Counted from the stretch's first letter, positions 42,774 to 53,964 are shown. The stretch is DNA of 64,000 nt from Oscillospiraceae bacterium (GCA_022508805.1 JAFLUM010000003.1:111745-175744), one strand, 5' to 3'. Notes: generated from the letters alone by a model not told the origin. Made by a program: numbers and translations.

Positions 42774-43745
42774 ATGAGAAAGATATTATCACTCTTTCTT
42801 GCGGTTATAATTTCAGTGGGAATACTCGCCGTACCCGTCAAATCATATGCGGCAACGGCAACGTCACAGGCGGGAGTCGTTTCCGTATCAAGCGGAACGC
42901 TCAACATCAGACAAAGCGCCTCGACCTCTGCTACTGTAGTAGCAAGTCTCAGCAAAGGCTCATATGTAACGCTTATATCCAAATCAGGTTCTTGGTGGTA
43001 CGTGGAGTACGGCAAAAATCAATACGGATATTGCCATTCAGACTATATAACCACCGTATCCGCTTCTCCTGCGACTGTCAATATTCAGTCAGGCACTCTG
43101 AACGTCCGCAGCGGTGCAGATACGTCCTATGCGGTTACAGGAAGTCTTACAAAAGGCGAAACAGTCATAGTGCTCTCAACGTCAGGCAGCTGGAAACGCA
43201 TACTCTATAACGGAACAAAAACGGGATACGTCAGCGCACAGTATCTGTCCAACTCACAGAACAGCGGATATTCAGCCATATCGCTGAATGTTCCCAATTT
43301 CAAGCAGACCGACAGCCGCTGGGCGAGCGTTACTATCGGATCATCGGGAAAAACCATTGCACAAATCGGATGTGCGACTACCGCGATAGCGATGATCGAA
43401 TCTTACAGAACCGATACGGTAATCTATCCTGACGCTATGTCAAAAAAGCTCACGTATTCGTCAACGGGCAGCGTGTATTGGCCCGGCAACTATACTGCTG
43501 TAACCAACAGCTCAGGATATCTCGCGGCAATATATGAGCAGTTAAAGCAGGGCAAACCCGTTCTCTTCGGCGCGCAGACCTCAGCAGGCGGTCAGCATTG
43601 GGTAGTTATCACAGGCTTTACGGGAGGGGATACCCTCACAGCATCGGGCTTTAAAATCAACGATCCCGGTTCAAACTCCCGCACTAACCTACAGCAATTC
43701 CTTAACGCTTATCCCATATTCTATAAGTGTTTCTACTATAAATAA
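42774..43745 (+). CDS. secreted protein with two bacterial SH3 domains and a C39-like cysteine peptidase domain
   Basis: Signal peptide MRKILSLFLAVIISVGILAVPVKSYAA; GTLNIRQSAS / GTLNVRSGADTS repeats; QIGCATTAIAMIESYRT...QHWVVITGF. Confidence 0.85.
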   Translation: MRKILSLFLAVIISVGILAVPVKSYAATATSQAGVVSVSSGTLNIRQSASTSATVVASLSKGSYVTLISKSGSWWYVEYGKNQYGYCHSDYITTVSASPATVNIQSGTLNVRSGADTSYAVTGSLTKGETVIVLSTSGSWKRILYNGTKTGYVSAQYLSNSQNSGYSAISLNVPNFKQTDSRWASVTIGSSGKTIAQIGCATTAIAMIESYRTDTVIYPDAMSKKLTYSSTGSVYWPGNYTAVTNSSGYLAAIYEQLKQGKPVLFGAQTSAGGQHWVVITGFTGGDTLTASGFKINDPGSNSRTNLQQFLNAYPIFYKCFYYK

Positions 43746-43759
43746 TCGCAAAAACAACG

Positions 43760-43795
43760 CCGTACCGTCATAACCGACGGTACGGCAATTTTTTC
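43760..43795. terminator. strong bidirectional terminator
   Basis: GCCGTACCGTC-ataacc-GACGGTACGGC (11-bp perfect stem) with T-run. Confidence 0.85.
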
Positions 43796-43819
43796 AATAG
43801 ATGCTTTAATTAAAAGTGT

Positions 43820-44632
43820 TTATTTTAATTGTAATAGATACTCATCTGCAAGTCGTGCAAGGACAGTTTTTTCACAAGAATCCTTCACCGCCATAAAACG
43901 GTATACGCTTTCATCCTTATCGTCCAAACTGTATGCAGAAACGCCTTTTAAATAGTTAATAAATCCTTCTGTAGCTTTTGAACTGTTCCAAGCTTCTATA
44001 GATTTTCGATATGTATTGATTTTATCTTGATCATTATCGGCAATAGCGCACATTAAAATCATAATATCATTAAATTTTCGGTATGCAGGAGCCGCTTTTT
44101 TTATGTCGGAAAGAGTGGATGCATACTGCTGTACAGTGTTCTTCATTATTTCATAATTACCTAATAAAAATTCACAGCGTGCTTTATTAAAAAGACCTGC
44201 CATCATCCAATTTTGTTTGCCGCTTACTATCATTTTTACGGCGTATTCCATAGCCAGCGGAAAATTCCCAATATATAAATAACCTGTCGCATATACAGGG
44301 ATCGACCCTTTACCTTTTGTAAGAGTAGCATTTAGGTTTAAGTATTTTTGCGGATCGCATTCAACATCCAAAGATGTTGTTGTCGGCATAGAAACAATAC
44401 CGTAAGCAATTGTTTCAATAAATAAAACCAACAAAACCAACATTACGGTGAAAACGGGATGTATTCCTTTTGTATCAATAATTGTCCTATCTAAAATTTC
44501 GAGATGATTAGGGGAGGCAACAGCTATTATTGCTATTGATATAATAACAGCAGTAATAATTATCAATTTTCTCTTTATACTGATTTTTTTAATGATGGCA
44601 TCATATTCATTTTTTTGCTCAGATTTTTTCAT
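43820..44632 (-). CDS. two-TM membrane protein with helical-repeat-like C-terminus, unknown function
   Basis: Two hydrophobic helices then alpha-helical region LYIGNFPLAMEYAVKMIVSGKQNWMMAGLFNKARCEFLLGNYE. Confidence 0.6.
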   Translation of the reverse strand: MKKSEQKNEYDAIIKKISIKRKLIIITAVIISIAIIAVASPNHLEILDRTIIDTKGIHPVFTVMLVLLVLFIETIAYGIVSMPTTTSLDVECDPQKYLNLNATLTKGKGSIPVYATGYLYIGNFPLAMEYAVKMIVSGKQNWMMAGLFNKARCEFLLGNYEIMKNTVQQYASTLSDIKKAAPAYRKFNDIMILMCAIADNDQDKINTYRKSIEAWNSSKATEGFINYLKGVSAYSLDDKDESVYRFMAVKDSCEKTVLARLADEYLLQLK

Positions 44633-44662
44633 GTTGTTTCTCCTTAACACTATAAGTGAAAA

Positions 44663-45073
44663 TTAAAAATATTTTCTATACAAATCTATCCTGTAAAGAC
44701 AATTTTCCTTGATGTTCGCAAGGAAAGGTAAAACCTCTATATCATTTATGTGAACGGTTTCTTCTTCCTCGTTCGTTTCTTCGACCCAATTTTTGCTGAG
44801 ATAAATATACTTGATTCCCCGCACGGATCTGAGATTTAAAAGCACCTCTTCAAAATCTTTTAAATCTTTCTTACCGACTTTTTTTGTGCCTATGGGATTT
44901 TCGCAATCACACATATCAGACGTAATTCTATATTCGTGTCCACAGTTTATAACACAGGCATTTACAGCGTCCTTATTGCCGATATTAAAATGGTATTTTG
45001 AATTTTCTACTGCTTTTTCATAATCACTCATATTGATTCCGTCATTAACAGAACCGTAAAGATAGTAACACAT
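44663..45073 (-). CDS. hypothetical cytosolic protein
   Basis: MCYYLYGSVNDGINMSDYEKAV...CVINCGHEYRITSDMCDCENPIG; tandem with the downstream membrane gene. Confidence 0.55.
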   Translation of the reverse strand: MCYYLYGSVNDGINMSDYEKAVENSKYHFNIGNKDAVNACVINCGHEYRITSDMCDCENPIGTKKVGKKDLKDFEEVLLNLRSVRGIKYIYLSKNWVEETNEEEETVHINDIEVLPFLANIKENCLYRIDLYRKYF

Positions 45074-45130
45074 ATGATCACCGGTATACTTAAAAATAAA
45101 ACGGAGCAAAGCGTAAACTTTGCTCCGTTT

Positions 45131-45221
45131 TGGCGCAGAAGGAGAGACTCGAACTCTCGCACCGGTTTCCCGGCCTACGCCCTTAGCAGGGGCGCCTCGT
45201 CACCAACTTGAGTACTTCTGC
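45131..45221 (-). tRNA. tRNA-Ser(GCT)
   Basis: Reverse strand GCAGAAG.../CTTCTGC, long variable arm, anticodon GCT, encoded CCA. Confidence 0.94.
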
Positions 45222-45255
45222 AAGTGTAACGTGTTTAAACGATATTTAATAAAGA

Positions 45256-45344
45256 TGGCGGAGAGGAAGGGATTCGAACCCTTGTGAGTTTGACCTCAAA
45301 CGGTTTTCAAGACCGCCGCGTTATGACCGCTTCGCTACCTCTCC
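45256..45344 (-). tRNA. tRNA-Ser(TGA)
   Basis: Reverse strand GGAGAGG.../CCTCTCC, long variable arm, anticodon loop CTTGAAA, encoded CCA. Confidence 0.94.
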
Positions 45345-45520
45345 TCATTGGCTTAGTTATAATATCACAAATATTATTTGTTGTCAAGGAATTTTTATAA
45401 AAAACAGTAAAGTCCTTTTTCGCGGTATATGTCCGATTTTTTACCCATGCCGATGTTTACAAAAGCCGTACAAAATGATAGAATATATGTAATTTTATTT
45501 TAGTTAAAGGTGAGAAAAAT

Positions 45521-46813
45521 ATGGATAAAAATAAACTTGCTCTGACTCCTCCAATGGGCTGGAACAGTTGGGATTGCTACGGTGCGGCTGTCAATGAGGA
45601 ACAGCTTTTGGGCAATGCCGAATATATGGCGAAAAATTTAAAGAAATACGGCTGGCAGTATATTGTCTGCGATATTCAGTGGTATGAGCCGAAAGCGAAG
45701 GATAACGATTACAACAACTTTACAGAGCTTTGTATGGACGGGTACTCACGGCTCATTCCTGCCGTCAACCGCTTTCCTTCGTCGGCGAACGGTGTCGGAT
45801 TTAAAAATATTGCCGATAAGATCCACGCAATGGGTCTAAAATTCGGTATACATATTATGCGCGGAGTTCCCCGTCAGGCTGTTCACAGAAATACAAAAAT
45901 TCTCGGCAGCGACAAGACTGCCCGCCAAATTGCCCATCATTTTTCTGTTTGCCCTTGGAATACCGATATGTACGGCATCGATTGGCGCAGGGAAGGCGCA
46001 CAGGAGTATTACGACTCCATTTTCGCAATGTACGCAGAATGGGGCATTGATTTTGTTAAAGTAGATGATATCTGCAATACCGAGTTCCGTAAGGATGCTC
46101 CATATTCAGCAAAGGAAGAAATCGAAATGATACGTCACGCCATTGACAAAACAGGCAGGGATATCGTCTTAAGCCTTTCTCCCGGACCTGCTCAGCTTGA
46201 GGTTGCCGACCATCTGTGCGAATTTGCCAATATGTGGCGTCTTACGGGAGATTTTTGGGATAGCTGGAATCAGCTCTACGCTATGTTTGAGCGCTGCGAA
46301 AAATGGGCGCCTTATGTTAGTGAAGGCTGCTGGCCCGATTGCGATATGCTTCCACTGGGCAGACTCTCCATGAACGGCACTTGCCACGGCGGACAGGGCA
46401 GATACACTCAATTCACCAAGGATGAGCAGATAACTTTGATGACCTTATGGTCGGTTTTCCGTTCACCGCTTATGTTCGGCGGCGAAATGCGTGATAATGA
46501 CGAGTTTACTCTTTCGCTTATGACTAACCCTGAGGTTATGGCGGTCAATCAGCATTCTCACGACGGAAAACAGGCTTACCGTGACAACGATACCGTTATT
46601 TGGACGGCAGTAAGCGAGGACGAAAAGCCGTTGCTTGCAGTGTTCAATATTTCTGACACCGACAGGGATATTGAAATAGATTTGACAAAGTATGAATTGG
46701 ACGGCGAATATACTCTCCGTGACTTGTGGCAAAGAGCTGACGGCGAAAAAGTCAACGGCAATTTCAACTGCCGTGTTAATTCTCACGGTGCAAAGCTGTA
46801 TAAGCTTATTTAA
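45521..46813 (+). CDS. alpha-galactosidase, GH27 family
   Basis: LALTPPMGWNSWDCYG, WGIDFVKVDDIC; no signal peptide. Confidence 0.9.
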   Translation: MDKNKLALTPPMGWNSWDCYGAAVNEEQLLGNAEYMAKNLKKYGWQYIVCDIQWYEPKAKDNDYNNFTELCMDGYSRLIPAVNRFPSSANGVGFKNIADKIHAMGLKFGIHIMRGVPRQAVHRNTKILGSDKTARQIAHHFSVCPWNTDMYGIDWRREGAQEYYDSIFAMYAEWGIDFVKVDDICNTEFRKDAPYSAKEEIEMIRHAIDKTGRDIVLSLSPGPAQLEVADHLCEFANMWRLTGDFWDSWNQLYAMFERCEKWAPYVSEGCWPDCDMLPLGRLSMNGTCHGGQGRYTQFTKDEQITLMTLWSVFRSPLMFGGEMRDNDEFTLSLMTNPEVMAVNQHSHDGKQAYRDNDTVIWTAVSEDEKPLLAVFNISDTDRDIEIDLTKYELDGEYTLRDLWQRADGEKVNGNFNCRVNSHGAKLYKLI

Positions 46814-46833
46814 TTTAAAAATGGGGGAAAGCT

Positions 46834-49800
46834 GTGCTTAACATTATCACAGGACGGACAGGCAGCGGCAAAACGCGGTACATACGCGGACTTGCGGCTG
46901 ATTTGGCCAACACAGGCAAGGATAAAGATATCATAATTGTACCTGAGCAGTTCTCTTTTGAGACTGAGAGGGCGATGTTATTGAGCTTGGGTAACGAAAA
47001 AATAAATAATGTTGAGATATTCAGCTTTTCACGACTTGCCGAAAGACTTTTGTCGGAGTACGGAAAAATCAGCGGTAAAACTGCCGATGACGGTACTCGT
47101 GCCGTACTTATGAGCTTAGCTATTGAGACTTTGGAGGGCAAATTATCCGTTTTCAACAGGTATCGCCGCCGTCCTGCGCTTATCGGTGATTTGCTTGAAT
47201 TTCACAGCGAAATGAAAAAATGCCGTATTTCAAACGGTGAGCTTATGGAGCTTTCAACCAAAGTGAAAAAAGTGTCATTTCAGCGAAAACTTTCGGAGCT
47301 TTCACTGATTTTCGACTGCTATGATGCGTTGATATCCAAAAATTTCACTGACGACAGCGCCTATCTTGATATGCTGTATGACCTTTTAGGTGACATTGAT
47401 TTCTTCAACGGAAAAACCGTGTTTATCGACGCTTTTTCCGGATTTTCCTCGCAGGAGTACAAAATAATCGAAAGAATTATGCAGGTATCTGATGATGTCT
47501 ACGTTTCTTTCTGTTGCGACACATCAAAAAATAACGGACGGTATGAGCTGTTTTACAACGCCGTGTGCGAAATCAAAAAGCTGAAAGCGGCTGCAAACAG
47601 ATTAGGCGTTAAAATTGCACCCGAAAAGGTGCTTTATGCCAAACGTGAATTCAAGGCAGAGCCGCTTAACATCCTTGAGGAAAATCTTTTCTCGAGCGAG
47701 CATTCAATATTTGATGAGCCGTGTGACTGTATCACCTTAATTCCTTGCCGCTCAAAAACCGATGAATGCGATGCCGTTGCGGCGGAGATAAAACGCCTTG
47801 TCAGGACCGAAAAACTCCGTTACCGTGATATTGCCGTGATCGAGCGCAGCGGCGGAACATACAGAAATGAGCTCGTGTCGTCTTTCCGTAAATACGGAAT
47901 ACATTGCTTTGAGGATAACCGCCGTCTTGTAGAGACACAGCCCTTGATGGTGTTTATGACTGCGCTTTTTGATATTCTTACAGAAGGCTTTCAAACCGAG
48001 ACTGTACTGCGCCTTTTAAAAACGGGACTTTACGGATTTTCGGTGGAGGAAATCGCCTTGATTGAGGATTATTGCCTTGTCTGGAATATCCGATCCTCCG
48101 AGTGGAAAAGCGAGTGGAGCGGTAATCCCGACGGCTTTGGCGTGGAATTCACTGACGATAATAAAAAAATCTTATCACAATTAAATATGCTGCGTGAAAA
48201 AATCGTCGCACCTATTCTGTCGCTTAAAGGGAAAATCGCAGATACCGACGGTGAAACGATCTCGCGTGAGCTGTTCCTGTTTTTACGCCGTGTCGGTGTA
48301 GATAAAAATCTAAAATCTCTTATTACTTTACTTGAGGACGGTAACGAGAGTGAGCTTGCCCTTGAACAAGGCAGAATTTGGCAGATCCTCACCGAAATTT
48401 TGGATGGCCTTTATTTCTCCTTAGGGAAAATGACTCTGTCCGTCGGGAGATACAGCGAGTTGTTTGCGATAACAGTCGGCGCTAAGGACATCGGCGAGAT
48501 CCCCAACGGTATTGACGAGGTCATAATAGGCAGCGCCGACAGAATAAGAGCATCTGCTCCAAAAGCAGCTTTTATAGTGGGCGCCAACACAGGCGTATTT
48601 CCGATGGATTGCGGAGGCGGAGTTCTGTTTTCCGACAGTGAACGCTGTGAGCTTATTGATAACGGCGCTGATATAGTAAGTAACCTTGAATATAACAGTG
48701 TCAGCGAAAAATTTATAGCTTATCACGCTATGACCCTTGCAACCGATAAATTATATATAAGCTATTCGGCACTGGGAAGCGACTCTTCATCGCTCACCCC
48801 GTCAGAGCTGGTAGACGAGATAAAGCGTATTTTCCCGAATGTGAGCACGTCAAAAACTGAAACGGCTAAGCTTGACAGAATAGAAAGCCGAAAATCCGCT
48901 TTTGCCACTCTTGCAGGCGAGATAAAAGAAAATTCCGTTCTCGGCGCAAGTCTATACAGCTATTTCAATAATAATTCCGCTGATTCCGCAGAGCTTGCAA
49001 TGCTTGATAAGGTTGGGAAAAAATCTTTTACCGTAAAGGACGGGAAGATCGCAGAAGAGCTTTTCGGTAAAAATATGTATATTTCCGCGTCAAAGACCGA
49101 AAAGTTTTATAAGTGTCCCTTTGAATATTTCTGTGAGTACGGAATAAAGGCGAAACCGCGCAGAGAGGCAGAATTGGACTCCGCTCAAACGGGTACGCTG
49201 ATACATTTTGTCCTCGAAAGATTTTTGCGTGAAAATTCCAAGGAAGCTTGTCTAAAGCTATCTCAAAGTGGAATAAAAGAGAAAATCAATAGTATAATAG
49301 ACAGTTACACCGATGAAAAGCTGGGCGGGTACAGCGGGAAAAGCAATGCTTTTTTAAGAAGCATTCAGCTTATTAAAAGCAGTGCACAAAAAGTTGTGCT
49401 CCATATGATAGACGAGCTTGCCCACAGCAGCTTTATTCCCGTTGACTTTGAGCTGTCCATCAACAACGACGGCGACATAATGCCGTACAGTATAACTCTG
49501 CCGAACGGCGGAACGGTAAAAATAATAGGCAGCGTCGACCGTGTAGATGCCTATAAAACCGATGATAACACCTTTGTACGCGTTATCGACTATAAAACAG
49601 GCGGAAAAGCCTTCAATCTTTACGATGTTTTTGCGGGACTTAATATGCAAATGCTCATTTATTTGTTTGCAATATGGCAAAACGGCAAAGAGCGTTACGG
49701 CAATGTTGTTCCCGCCGGAATTCTGTACTTTCAGGCTAAAAGTCCGCGCCTTACAAGGGGAAAGCTCTCTCGCTATTCTGGCAGTGATAAAATCAAATCC

Positions 49801-50160
49801 GAATTGCAAAAAGAACTGAAAATGAGCGGTATGATATTGAATAACACAAGCGTTATCGACGCTATGGAAAAGGACGGTGCCGGTGTGTTTATTCCTGCGG
49901 GAATTAACAAGAGCGGCAACGCCACAGGTAATGTTATTTCTTTAAAATCTCTTGAAGCACTCAGAAAAAAAGTTAATTCTGCGGTGCAAAAAATGGCGGA
50001 AGATTTGCAAAGCGGTATGATCGATGCTTTCCCTGTTGAAAAGGCTTGCGATTACTGCAAATATGCGGATATTTGTATGCGCGAAGCTGACGGAGCCCAA
50101 AGAGAAATCGAGCAAATCGATTTTAACGATGCTGTGAATATGTTGGGAGGCGAAACGTAA
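46834..50160 (+). CDS. addB: ATP-dependent nuclease subunit B
   Basis: GRTGSGKTRYIRG Walker A; Fe-S cysteines KCPFEYFCEYG and ACDYCKYADIC; DYKTGGKAF nuclease motif; overlaps addA. Confidence 0.94.
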   Translation: MLNIITGRTGSGKTRYIRGLAADLANTGKDKDIIIVPEQFSFETERAMLLSLGNEKINNVEIFSFSRLAERLLSEYGKISGKTADDGTRAVLMSLAIETLEGKLSVFNRYRRRPALIGDLLEFHSEMKKCRISNGELMELSTKVKKVSFQRKLSELSLIFDCYDALISKNFTDDSAYLDMLYDLLGDIDFFNGKTVFIDAFSGFSSQEYKIIERIMQVSDDVYVSFCCDTSKNNGRYELFYNAVCEIKKLKAAANRLGVKIAPEKVLYAKREFKAEPLNILEENLFSSEHSIFDEPCDCITLIPCRSKTDECDAVAAEIKRLVRTEKLRYRDIAVIERSGGTYRNELVSSFRKYGIHCFEDNRRLVETQPLMVFMTALFDILTEGFQTETVLRLLKTGLYGFSVEEIALIEDYCLVWNIRSSEWKSEWSGNPDGFGVEFTDDNKKILSQLNMLREKIVAPILSLKGKIADTDGETISRELFLFLRRVGVDKNLKSLITLLEDGNESELALEQGRIWQILTEILDGLYFSLGKMTLSVGRYSELFAITVGAKDIGEIPNGIDEVIIGSADRIRASAPKAAFIVGANTGVFPMDCGGGVLFSDSERCELIDNGADIVSNLEYNSVSEKFIAYHAMTLATDKLYISYSALGSDSSSLTPSELVDEIKRIFPNVSTSKTETAKLDRIESRKSAFATLAGEIKENSVLGASLYSYFNNNSADSAELAMLDKVGKKSFTVKDGKIAEELFGKNMYISASKTEKFYKCPFEYFCEYGIKAKPRREAELDSAQTGTLIHFVLERFLRENSKEACLKLSQSGIKEKINSIIDSYTDEKLGGYSGKSNAFLRSIQLIKSSAQKVVLHMIDELAHSSFIPVDFELSINNDGDIMPYSITLPNGGTVKIIGSVDRVDAYKTDDNTFVRVIDYKTGGKAFNLYDVFAGLNMQMLIYLFAIWQNGKERYGNVVPAGILYFQAKSPRLTRGKLSRYSGSDKIKSELQKELKMSGMILNNTSVIDAMEKDGAGVFIPAGINKSGNATGNVISLKSLEALRKKVNSAVQKMAEDLQSGMIDAFPVEKACDYCKYADICMREADGAQREIEQIDFNDAVNMLGGET

Positions 50161-53100
50161 TGGGAACTAACTGGACAAAGGCACAGCGCGATGCAATTGA
50201 GGCCCGCGGCGGCACGGTGCTCGTCTCTGCAGCGGCAGGCTCGGGAAAGACCGCCGTGCTTGTTCAACGCGTGATAGAGCGAATTACCGACAAGGAGCAT
50301 CCCACGTCCGTTGACAGACTGCTGGTGGTGACCTTTACAAAGGCCGCAGCGGCAGAAATGCGCGAGCGTATTTCAAAGCGTCTTGTAGAAATGATAGAGA
50401 GTGATCCTGCCAATTCATATTTAAAACGTCAAAAAATGCTGTTGGCAGGCGCTGACATTTGCACTATGGACAGCTTTTGCAGTCGACTTATTAAGGATAA
50501 TTTTGAGGATTTAGATATACTTCCGGATTTTTCAATGCTTACCGACTCCGAACACAAAATGCTTATGCGTGAAGCGGTAACACAAATTCTTGATGAGATA
50601 TATCTTGAAGGCAGAGAAGATTTTGCCGCTCTTTTAGAGCTGTTTACCAACGGCAAAAGTGATGAAAATCTTATAAAAGCGATTTTCGATATGTATGATT
50701 TTTCAATGGCCGCACCGTATCCGGATCTATGGCTAATGAATAATTTTAAACATTATTTTGATAATTTGCCCATTGAGCAAAGCGTGTGGGGGAGCTTTGC
50801 TCTTGAAAGACTCAGAAAGATACTTAAATATATTTCCGTAAAAATCGACAAAATTCTTCTCGATGCTCCTGATGAAGGCAAGCTTCGCGAGGCTATCGAC
50901 AGCGATTTAACAGAGATTTCACAGTCGATACGGGAAATTATAGATATGACGTACAGCGGCAAGTGGGATGATATCAAGACAGCGGTCGACGGCTTAAAAT
51001 TCGAGAAATTTCAGAGTTTTTCCAAAGATGAAAAAGACGATTTGTATTTTGAAATAAAGGACAGACGTGATCTTCTGAAAAAAGATATTGAAAAAGCCCA
51101 ACAGCTTATGTCCTGCTACTCAGCAGATTTCCTGAGCGATATGGAATATCTTCGTCCCATTATGTCTGCCTTAAGAGAATGTTCTACGCGTTTTTCCGAG
51201 AAATTGTTAGAATTAAAGCGTGAGCGAAACGCCTATTATTATTCTGATATACTTCATATGACTTTAAGCCTTCTTGTACGGCGGAACGATGAGGGAAATG
51301 CCGAAAAAACACCGTTGGCAATGGAACTGAGCGAATCGTATGACGAGATACTGATAGACGAGTTCCAGGACACTAACGAAGCGCAGAATTTTCTTTTTGA
51401 TGCCATTTCAAAAAATTCCGAAAATAAGTTTATGGTCGGCGACGTTAAGCAAAGCATTTACCGCTTCCGTCAGGCAATGCCGGAAATTTTTATATCGTTT
51501 AAAGACCGATTTAACGATTATGACAGCGGCGATTATCCCGCCCAAATATCCCTTGACCGCAATTTCAGAAGCCGCAGGGGAGTAACGGATGCAGTCAACT
51601 TTTTCTTTGATATTTTGATGAGCCGCGAATTGGGGGATATTGATTACAAAAACGGTGAACAGCTTGTCTTTGCAGCCGATTATGAAGAGCACAGTCACGC
51701 TGATACTGAGGTGCATATTGTTGAGGCTCCCGACCCGAAAGCATCAAATCTCAAAAATGAATCCCGCTATATCGGTAAGCTTATTAAAGATTTAGTCAAC
51801 AGCAAAATGACAGTGGGCAAAAAAGGCGAAGAGCGTCCAGTAAGATACGGGGATATATGTATCCTGATGCGAGCCGTTAAAAGTCAGGCTCCCACAGTCG
51901 TTCGCGAGCTTGCAAAGATGGGCATACCGGTACATTTTAAGAAAGACGGCGGATTTTTTGATAATGCCGAGGTCATCACCGTTCTTTCAATGCTTAAGGT
52001 TATCGACAATCCCGTCCAGGACGTACCGCTGGTGTCGGTTATGCTTTCGCCCATGTTCCCGTTTACCGAGGACGACCTTGCACGGCTCCGTTGTAATGAC
52101 CGAACGGGCTCGATTTATAATATTCTTAAAAATAATTACGAATCGGATGCAAATATCAAGTATTTTCTTGATACAGTTTCGTCTCTTCGTACACTTTCCG
52201 TAACTCTTGGCATCGGTGAGCTTATCCGCAGAATATTTGAGATAACAGCCTACGACAGCGTTGTCGGTGCAATGCAAAACGGCGAAAAACGTGCATTAAA
52301 TCTGCGTATGCTCATAAATTATGCCGAAGGCTATGAGCAAAACGGCGGACACGGACTGTCGGGCTTTATCCGCTATGTTGATAAGCTGCGTAAAAACGAT
52401 TATGACTTTGAAGATGCAAATATTGTATCCGAAAATGACGATGTAGTTCGCATAATGACCATACATAAGAGTAAAGGTCTTGAATTCCCTGTAGTCATAG
52501 TCGCCAACTGCGGCGGGAGATTTAATCAGGAGAATGACATCAAAGCTTTGGCGGACAAGGATCTCGGCGTGGGTGCCCTTCGTTATGACAGTGAGCTGCA
52601 TAAGGAGTATGCAACGCAGACATTTACCTCGACAAAAATAAAAAATGAGCTGGAGGAGCTCAGCGAATCACTCAGAGTCTTGTACGTTGCAATGACAAGA
52701 GCCCGTGAACGGCTTATTCTTGTGGGCAGTATGTATAAACCCGAAAATAAGATAAAAGAATTATACAGCAGGTATTATACAGGGCGTGATGACAGGAGTG
52801 TTCCGCTGTCATTTTGCAGTAGCTTTATGCAGTGGATAACCGTCGCAATGCTTTATCATCCAAGACTTAAAGATTTCGCAAAAAATAATGGCATATCGTC
52901 ACTCCGTACTGTTGACAACGTGTGTGATATTGATTTTATAATCACCCGATCGCCCGACGAAACAGTAATTGAGGAAAAAACAGAAGAAGCGGCACAGGCG
53001 GACGACAGACTGATAAAAATCATCGATGAAAAAGTATCTTATACCTATCCTTACGACTTTCTTGCCCAAACTGCGGTAAAATATACCGCCTCTGCAATGG

Positions 53101-53678
53101 ACAGAGAGCAAAAAAATGATTTTGTGGCAAGCGAGAACCCTGCGTTTATGGGACAAAGCGAGCTCACTCCCGCACAGCGGGGAACACTTAATCACAGATT
53201 TATGGAAAAATGTGATTTCGAGAAAGCCGCCGAAAGTGTTAATGCGGAGCTTGAACGCCTCAAGGACGAGGGAGTGTTCACCCCTGAAGAGGCTGATGCC
53301 GTTGACAGAAAAAGGGTCGCTGATTTCCTTAAAAGCAAGCTTTTCAGACGGATACAAGCTGCCGACTCATTTTTACGTGAGCAAAAATTTACTATGTCAG
53401 TGCCGCTCTCATTTGTAAATGATGATGTACCGAAAGACTTTTCAGACGAAACCGCCGTGGTGCAGGGAGTTATCGACGGACTCATCATTAACGGTGACAG
53501 GGGAGAGATAGTTGATTATAAAACCGACTGTGTTAAGGATGAAAGCGAGCTTGCGGAAAAATACTGTCGGCAAATGATGATATACAAAACAGCGGCAGAA
53601 CAGTGCTTTGGATTAACCGATGTATCCGTAACCCTCTATTCATTTTCGCTTTCAAAAGAAATTTCCGTAAAATTTTAA
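50160..53678 (+). CDS. addA: ATP-dependent helicase/nuclease subunit A
   Basis: WTKAQRDAIEARGGTVLVSAAAGSGKTAVLVQRV, LIDEFQDTNEAQ, IMTIHKSKGLEFPVV, EIVDYKTD. Confidence 0.96.
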   Translation: MGTNWTKAQRDAIEARGGTVLVSAAAGSGKTAVLVQRVIERITDKEHPTSVDRLLVVTFTKAAAAEMRERISKRLVEMIESDPANSYLKRQKMLLAGADICTMDSFCSRLIKDNFEDLDILPDFSMLTDSEHKMLMREAVTQILDEIYLEGREDFAALLELFTNGKSDENLIKAIFDMYDFSMAAPYPDLWLMNNFKHYFDNLPIEQSVWGSFALERLRKILKYISVKIDKILLDAPDEGKLREAIDSDLTEISQSIREIIDMTYSGKWDDIKTAVDGLKFEKFQSFSKDEKDDLYFEIKDRRDLLKKDIEKAQQLMSCYSADFLSDMEYLRPIMSALRECSTRFSEKLLELKRERNAYYYSDILHMTLSLLVRRNDEGNAEKTPLAMELSESYDEILIDEFQDTNEAQNFLFDAISKNSENKFMVGDVKQSIYRFRQAMPEIFISFKDRFNDYDSGDYPAQISLDRNFRSRRGVTDAVNFFFDILMSRELGDIDYKNGEQLVFAADYEEHSHADTEVHIVEAPDPKASNLKNESRYIGKLIKDLVNSKMTVGKKGEERPVRYGDICILMRAVKSQAPTVVRELAKMGIPVHFKKDGGFFDNAEVITVLSMLKVIDNPVQDVPLVSVMLSPMFPFTEDDLARLRCNDRTGSIYNILKNNYESDANIKYFLDTVSSLRTLSVTLGIGELIRRIFEITAYDSVVGAMQNGEKRALNLRMLINYAEGYEQNGGHGLSGFIRYVDKLRKNDYDFEDANIVSENDDVVRIMTIHKSKGLEFPVVIVANCGGRFNQENDIKALADKDLGVGALRYDSELHKEYATQTFTSTKIKNELEELSESLRVLYVAMTRARERLILVGSMYKPENKIKELYSRYYTGRDDRSVPLSFCSSFMQWITVAMLYHPRLKDFAKNNGISSLRTVDNVCDIDFIITRSPDETVIEEKTEEAAQADDRLIKIIDEKVSYTYPYDFLAQTAVKYTASAMDREQKNDFVASENPAFMGQSELTPAQRGTLNHRFMEKCDFEKAAESVNAELERLKDEGVFTPEEADAVDRKRVADFLKSKLFRRIQAADSFLREQKFTMSVPLSFVNDDVPKDFSDETAVVQGVIDGLIINGDRGEIVDYKTDCVKDESELAEKYCRQMMIYKTAAEQCFGLTDVSVTLYSFSLSKEISVKF

Positions 53679-53757
53679 AAATGTACTTGATTTTTGAATT
53701 TAGCTGTGATAAACTTATTAGGCTATGTAAATATGTGCTTGAAAGAGGTGACAATTC

Positions 53758-53964
53758 ATGAAAGAGGGAATCCATCCCCAGTATAAAACAGCAACAGTTA
53801 AGTGTGCTTGCGGTGCCACATTTGAAACCCGTTCAACTAAAGATGAATTAAAGGTTGATATCTGTTCAAATTGCCACCCGTTTTTCACAGGTAAGCAGAA
53901 GCTTGTTGACACAGGCGGACGCGTAGACAGATTTAACAAGCGTTACAATCTCGAATCCAAATAA
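53758..53964 (+). CDS. rpmE: 50S ribosomal protein L31 (zinc-ligand type)
   Basis: [63 protein letters not shown]. Confidence 0.96.
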   Translation: MKEGIHPQYKTATVKCACGATFETRSTKDELKVDICSNCHPFFTGKQKLVDTGGRVDRFNKRYNLESK

